Shown: piece after piece, positions 60,908-64,000 of the stretch
Numbering within the stretch: the first letter of the stretch is position 1
Layout of the letters: each line of letters opens with the position of its first letter
Source: G965212025 sp965237985
Lineage (GTDB): Bacteria > Pseudomonadota > Gammaproteobacteria > Poriferisulfidales > Oxydemutatoraceae
Assembly (NCBI GenBank): GCA_965237985.1
Contig: OZ250161.1
Coordinates: 1,302,001-1,366,000, forward strand
DNA length: 64,000 nt
Direction: 5' to 3'
The notes under the pieces: generated by a model
Told to the model about the DNA's origin: nothing
The model's database searches: none
What the model saw: only the letters and a program-made list of their open reading frames with translations
Program-made: the position numbers and the translations under genes

Positions 60908-61810
60908 TGCACACAAAGCGAATGCTATGTTAACCGGTTCTGTTGCGTTGATTGGCAGGAAGTTCCATCACTGGCCAGGGAATACGCAAATACGCAGCTG
61001 CCACTATTTGCGTTTTGTGAAAAAATTTCCAACAGAGGATTTAGGCGGAAACACCTGGAGAAGGTACCTTGGTCTAAGGAAAATCTGCTTTATCCGATGA
61101 TTTTGGCTGGTCTGCAATTTTTGATTTTTTTGCCTGCCAGGAATCCAAAAAACAAGCATCAGACGCGAAACAAACCGTTTTTTCCCAACGCCGGTTTCTT
61201 TATAGTTACTCTCGTTCATTGGATAATACACTCTGCCTGCGCAGGCTCCAGTAATTGCTTCCTGGGTCTGAAGCAATTTACCAAAACAACGGAAACCAGA
61301 ACGCGTTGGGGGGGGCTCCTGAAAAGCCACCGGCAACAAACTTTTTTGAAGCCGGGCACTCGCTTCATCACGCGGACACACCCCTCTCGCATACACTCGG
61401 AGCTTCTTCCGATTTCCGGTCCGCCGCCCCTCGTTCAACGAGCGGTGGTGTAATTTCTACGACACGGCATCCTAATCATAAATCAGAATTTCCCGAGTGG
61501 TGTAACTTCCCGACGTTGCGGGAATAACAAGGGAAATTCAGAGAGGTCCCAGCCGGAAAATGCTCAGTGCCAACCTCTCGGAAGCCGTTTTCGGGGCGGG
61601 GTCAGCAGGGTGTAAAAATTCAAGTTGGCCATCAAGATGGCGACTTTAATGGCATTTATTTGATTCCAGGCAGCTGCGCCACACTGGGCTCATCGGTCGT
61701 GCCAGTGCGCAGGAAGCGCCTGAAAACCGCCGGTATTGATTCCTGCAAACGGGGATTGGCAGATGATGCGGGGACAGTTCAACAGCAAATAAATCCCAAA
61801 AACCTCGTCA
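60908..61810. other. 900-base interval without a recognised gene
   Basis: Between zapD and coaE, which adjoin in most relatives. Open frames exist (minus 61004-61438, plus 61567-61827) but show no family signature. A short hairpin TTCCCG-ACGTTG-CGGGAA is at about 61507. Either inserted decayed DNA or an unknown gene. Confidence 0.4.
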
Positions 61811-62419
61811 TTACTTTCCACTCCTGAGCTCCCGGTTACTCATCAACTGTTCATGAAGCCGCCGAACCCGCAAGTGGAGTTTCGCCAGTCCACCGTCGTT
61901 TTCTATCACAAAGTCTGCAACTTTCAACCGCTCACTGCGACTTGCCTGAGCACGCAACATCGCCAAAGCTTCCTCTTTGCTACATTGATCCCGCCGACAC
62001 AGCCGCGTGATTTGCGTGGTTTTCCTGCAATCCACAACCACTGTTTTTTCGGGCAAATCCGTCATCCGGCTTTCGAGGAGCAAAGGAATCACCAGCACGC
62101 AGTAAACCGAATCAAAACCAGCGATGATTTCTTCCATCCGGGCACGCACCAGGGGATGGCAGATCTTTTCCAATTCACGCCTGCGTATCGGATCGGCGAA
62201 AATTATTTGCCGCAGACGACGCCGATTGATGTTTTGTTGTGCATCAAGCACTTCGGAACCAAACAGCGACTTGGCTTTGAAGTAGGCTTGTGTGCCTGGT
62301 TCAAGCAGCGATCGTGCCACGACATCGGCATCAACAGTCGGAACTCCGAAAGTGCGAAAAACTTTTTCAGCTTCGCTTTTGCCAGTCGCCACTCCGCCGG
62401 TCAGCCCCAAACGCATCAT
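61811..62419 (-). CDS. coaE: Dephospho-CoA kinase
   Basis: Last step of coenzyme A synthesis. About 202 residues from adjacent ATG codons at 62419/62416, overlapping the pilD stop; the frame is open to 62605 only because it runs inside pilD. P-loop LGLTGGVATGKSEAEKVF, VDADVVARSLL, ICHPLVRARM, VIPLLLESRM and VVVDCRKTTQITRLCRRD are all as in the family. Confidence 0.94.
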   Translation of the reverse strand: MMRLGLTGGVATGKSEAEKVFRTFGVPTVDADVVARSLLEPGTQAYFKAKSLFGSEVLDAQQNINRRRLRQIIFADPIRRRELEKICHPLVRARMEEIIAGFDSVYCVLVIPLLLESRMTDLPEKTVVVDCRKTTQITRLCRRDQCSKEEALAMLRAQASRSERLKVADFVIENDGGLAKLHLRVRRLHEQLMSNRELRSGK

Positions 62420-63297
62420 GGGAAAAAATACTGTGTGAAAAACTCTTGAGGAAAGGCGACAAGATACACGCCACCGGCTACGGACAGCCACGGACCAAAA
62501 GGAACCGCTTCGCCACGCCTGATTTTTCCCCTTCCAAGCTGAAAAAGGTTCACACCAAGACCGGAAAGAGAAGCTATTAGAATCAACCCTGGCAGAGCCT
62601 GCCAACCAAACCAGGCACCAAGTGCCGCCAAAAACTTCGTGTCGCCGTGCCCGAGTCCTTCTTTTTTAGTGACCAGTAAAAACACCCAAAATACCAGCCT
62701 GAATGTCGCATAGCCTCCGATTGCTCCGAGGATGGCAGATTCAGGCGGCACAAACATGGCAAAACTGTTGACCAGCAACCCGACCCAAAGCAACCCAAAA
62801 GTCAGTTCATCAGGCAGAATGTGATGCTCCAGATCAATGAATGCCAGGCAGATCAAAGTCCACCCCATCAACAATGCCGGCAGTAAAAGCACTGACCAGC
62901 CAAAAGATGCGGCGAGCAGAACTGTCACACACATGCCAAGCAATTCAACGACTGGATAACGCCGGGAAATTTTTGCACCGCAAAAACCACACCGGCCACG
63001 CAGAAACACAAAACTGAATACAGGAACCAGATGCTTGAATTCAAGCGTCGCGTGGCATGCCGTGCAATGTGACCCCGGCTTCGACAGCGTCAGTGACTTT
63101 TCATAGTCCGAGACAATATTTTCACCCGGCTCGTGGTCACTCCAACGAGCGGCGAGTATCCGTGGCAGCCGCCAGATGACCACGTTCAAAAAACTGCCGA
63201 TTACCAGACCAAACACGGCCATGGGCACCAGGAGCGCCAGGTCTGGAAAGTGCAGTCCTGCCGAACCAGGACCAGAGAACAGTGCGAATACATCCAT
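62416..63297 (-). CDS. pilD: Prepilin leader peptidase / N-methyltransferase PilD
   Basis: Polytopic inner-membrane aspartic protease that cuts and N-methylates type IV prepilins and type II pseudopilins. 293 residues: zinc-type cysteine pairs CTACHA and CGFCGA (about 78-105), the catalytic aspartates in FIDLEHHILPDELT and GHGDTKFLAALG, and about seven hydrophobic helices. It precedes coaE. The 63298-63590 spacer before it is larger than usual for pilC-pilD and contains nothing recognised. Confidence 0.95.
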   Translation of the reverse strand: MDVFALFSGPGSAGLHFPDLALLVPMAVFGLVIGSFLNVVIWRLPRILAARWSDHEPGENIVSDYEKSLTLSKPGSHCTACHATLEFKHLVPVFSFVFLRGRCGFCGAKISRRYPVVELLGMCVTVLLAASFGWSVLLLPALLMGWTLICLAFIDLEHHILPDELTFGLLWVGLLVNSFAMFVPPESAILGAIGGYATFRLVFWVFLLVTKKEGLGHGDTKFLAALGAWFGWQALPGLILIASLSGLGVNLFQLGRGKIRRGEAVPFGPWLSVAGGVYLVAFPQEFFTQYFFP

Positions 63298-63590
63298 GCC
63301 GATGCCCGCGTCTTAAAAAAAGTAGTGGACTGAAAAATACATGCCGAAGGAAAGCTTAAAGGAAATGCCAGAGCTTTTCCGCTGAAATCTCATCTTCCGA
63401 CGGTGACTGCACCCCTGCACAATGGCAACGGGGGCTCACCACCGTTTTTCCAGCTCCCAGCCACGGTCCTTGCGAAGGTTTGTACAAACAAAAAATTCCG
63501 CCGTTTCAACGCATGCCAATCCCTTGCCCCCGGTTTTGGCAGGCAACATGCCCCGACGTGCCCGTGTTTGCAAAGGCGAGATGGATTGGG

Positions 63591-64000
63591 CTAAAGCGCA
63601 AACCCCAGGCTAAAAATCGGCATATACATACTGACAACAGTCCAGCCAACCAGAACTGAAACCACAATGACCATGACAGGCTCCAGGATTTGCGTGGCGA
63701 GTCTGGCGTAATCCTGAATTTTCTGTTCATAATGTTTTTCGATATGACCGAAAACCTTGTCCAGTTTTCCGGAACTTTCCCCGATAGCAACCATTTTTTC
63801 TACAAAAGGCGAAAAAAATGCCGTATCGCTGATGGCTTTATGCAGACGGACACCGCGTAACACATCCTCGCCCAAGCATTCCAAAGCCGCCCGGTAGTGA
63901 AGATGGTGAGCAGTGGTCGGCAACCAGGCCAGGCTTTTTCCCAATGGCATCCCTGATTTGCATATCAAGTGCATGCAGGTAGCGAATTCGTAATAAACAG
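63591..64000 (-). CDS. pilC: Type IV pilus inner-membrane protein PilC, 3' part
   Basis: Platform protein of the type IV pilus (T2SSF fold). Only the C-terminal 135 or so codons are in the window; the frame continues past 64000 (EFATCMHLICKSGMPL before the internal ATG at 63974). Marks are VEKMVAIGESSGKLDKVFGH, YEQKIQDYARLATQILEPVMV and the final membrane helix VIVVSVLVGWTVVSMYMPIF. Confidence 0.93.
   Translation of the reverse strand, partial: VYYEFATCMHLICKSGMPLGKSLAWLPTTAHHLHYRAALECLGEDVLRGVRLHKAISDTAFFSPFVEKMVAIGESSGKLDKVFGHIEKHYEQKIQDYARLATQILEPVMVIVVSVLVGWTVVSMYMPIFSLGFAL

Overview
The window reads as chromosomal DNA of a gammaproteobacterial methylotroph of about 50% GC; the genus cannot be named from sequence alone. 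The gammaproteobacterial signal is synteny. iscS-iscU-iscA-hscB-hscA-fdx-iscX, ndk, a ruined rlmN, rodZ, hisS, yfgM, bamB and der run in the classical order on the minus strand (47.4 to 35.2 kb), and pilC-pilD-coaE-zapD lie at the right end. The methylotroph signal is a serine-cycle block (sgaA, mclA, mtkA, mtkB, hprA, with ppc about 3.5 kb away) and a formylmethanofuran:H4MPT formyltransferase gene beside folD and 5-formyl-H4F cyclo-ligase.

Layout. 0-2 kb: ABC importer permease and ATPase plus an OsmC-family protein. 2-3.1 kb: decayed DNA with a direct repeat and an IS3-type relic. 3.1-9.8 kb, minus: dps, folD, ftr, cyclo-ligase, ppc. 10-11.6 kb: pgi, followed by a 1.1-kb array of a 59-bp repeat. 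13.2-18.5 kb: serine-cycle operon. 18.6-21.7 kb: a secreted Asn-Gly-repeat protein and phoU. 22-26.6 kb: groES-groEL, a small heat-shock protein and a DegP/DegQ protease. 26.7-31 kb: moaD and moaC, AsmA, mutY, yggX, tRNA-Phe. 31.3-36.5 kb: radical-SAM AmrS-type enzyme, AlkA-type glycosylase, methyltransferase, der. 36.5-47.4 kb: the bamB-to-iscS block. 47.9-54.7 kb: a DAGT-repeat lipoprotein, moaB, moaE, a YceI protein, moeA, an Smr protein, uracil-DNA glycosylase. 54.7-64 kb: ligA, an NDH-2 fused to a cyclic-nucleotide-binding domain, zapD, coaE, pilD and the end of pilC.

How the genes work together. Ftr (H4MPT branch), FolD and the cyclo-ligase (H4F branch) handle one-carbon units. SgaA, HprA, Ppc, MtkAB and Mcl carry the glycine/glyoxylate-to-malyl-CoA part of the serine cycle, releasing acetyl-CoA and glyoxylate. 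Four scattered loci make molybdopterin, which formate dehydrogenases commonly need, and the Isc system supplies Fe-S clusters to proteins such as MutY, AmrS and the type 4 UDG seen here.

The most unusual property is structural. Five gene borders carry tandem duplications of a segment that spans the end of one gene, the spacer and the end or start of the next: cyclo-ligase/ppc 262 bp x3, amrS/glycosylase 623 bp x2, methyltransferase/der 750 bp x2, yceI/moeA about 252 bp x4, and ligA/next gene 290 bp x4. In each case intact flanking genes survive at the outer edges and the inner copies are gene fragments, except that the right-hand partner of ligA is itself disrupted. Short matching sequences are visible at several borders. 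Together with noncoding and in-gene repeats and gene relics (rlmN, probably iscR), this suggests a genome prone to microhomology-started tandem duplication followed by decay.
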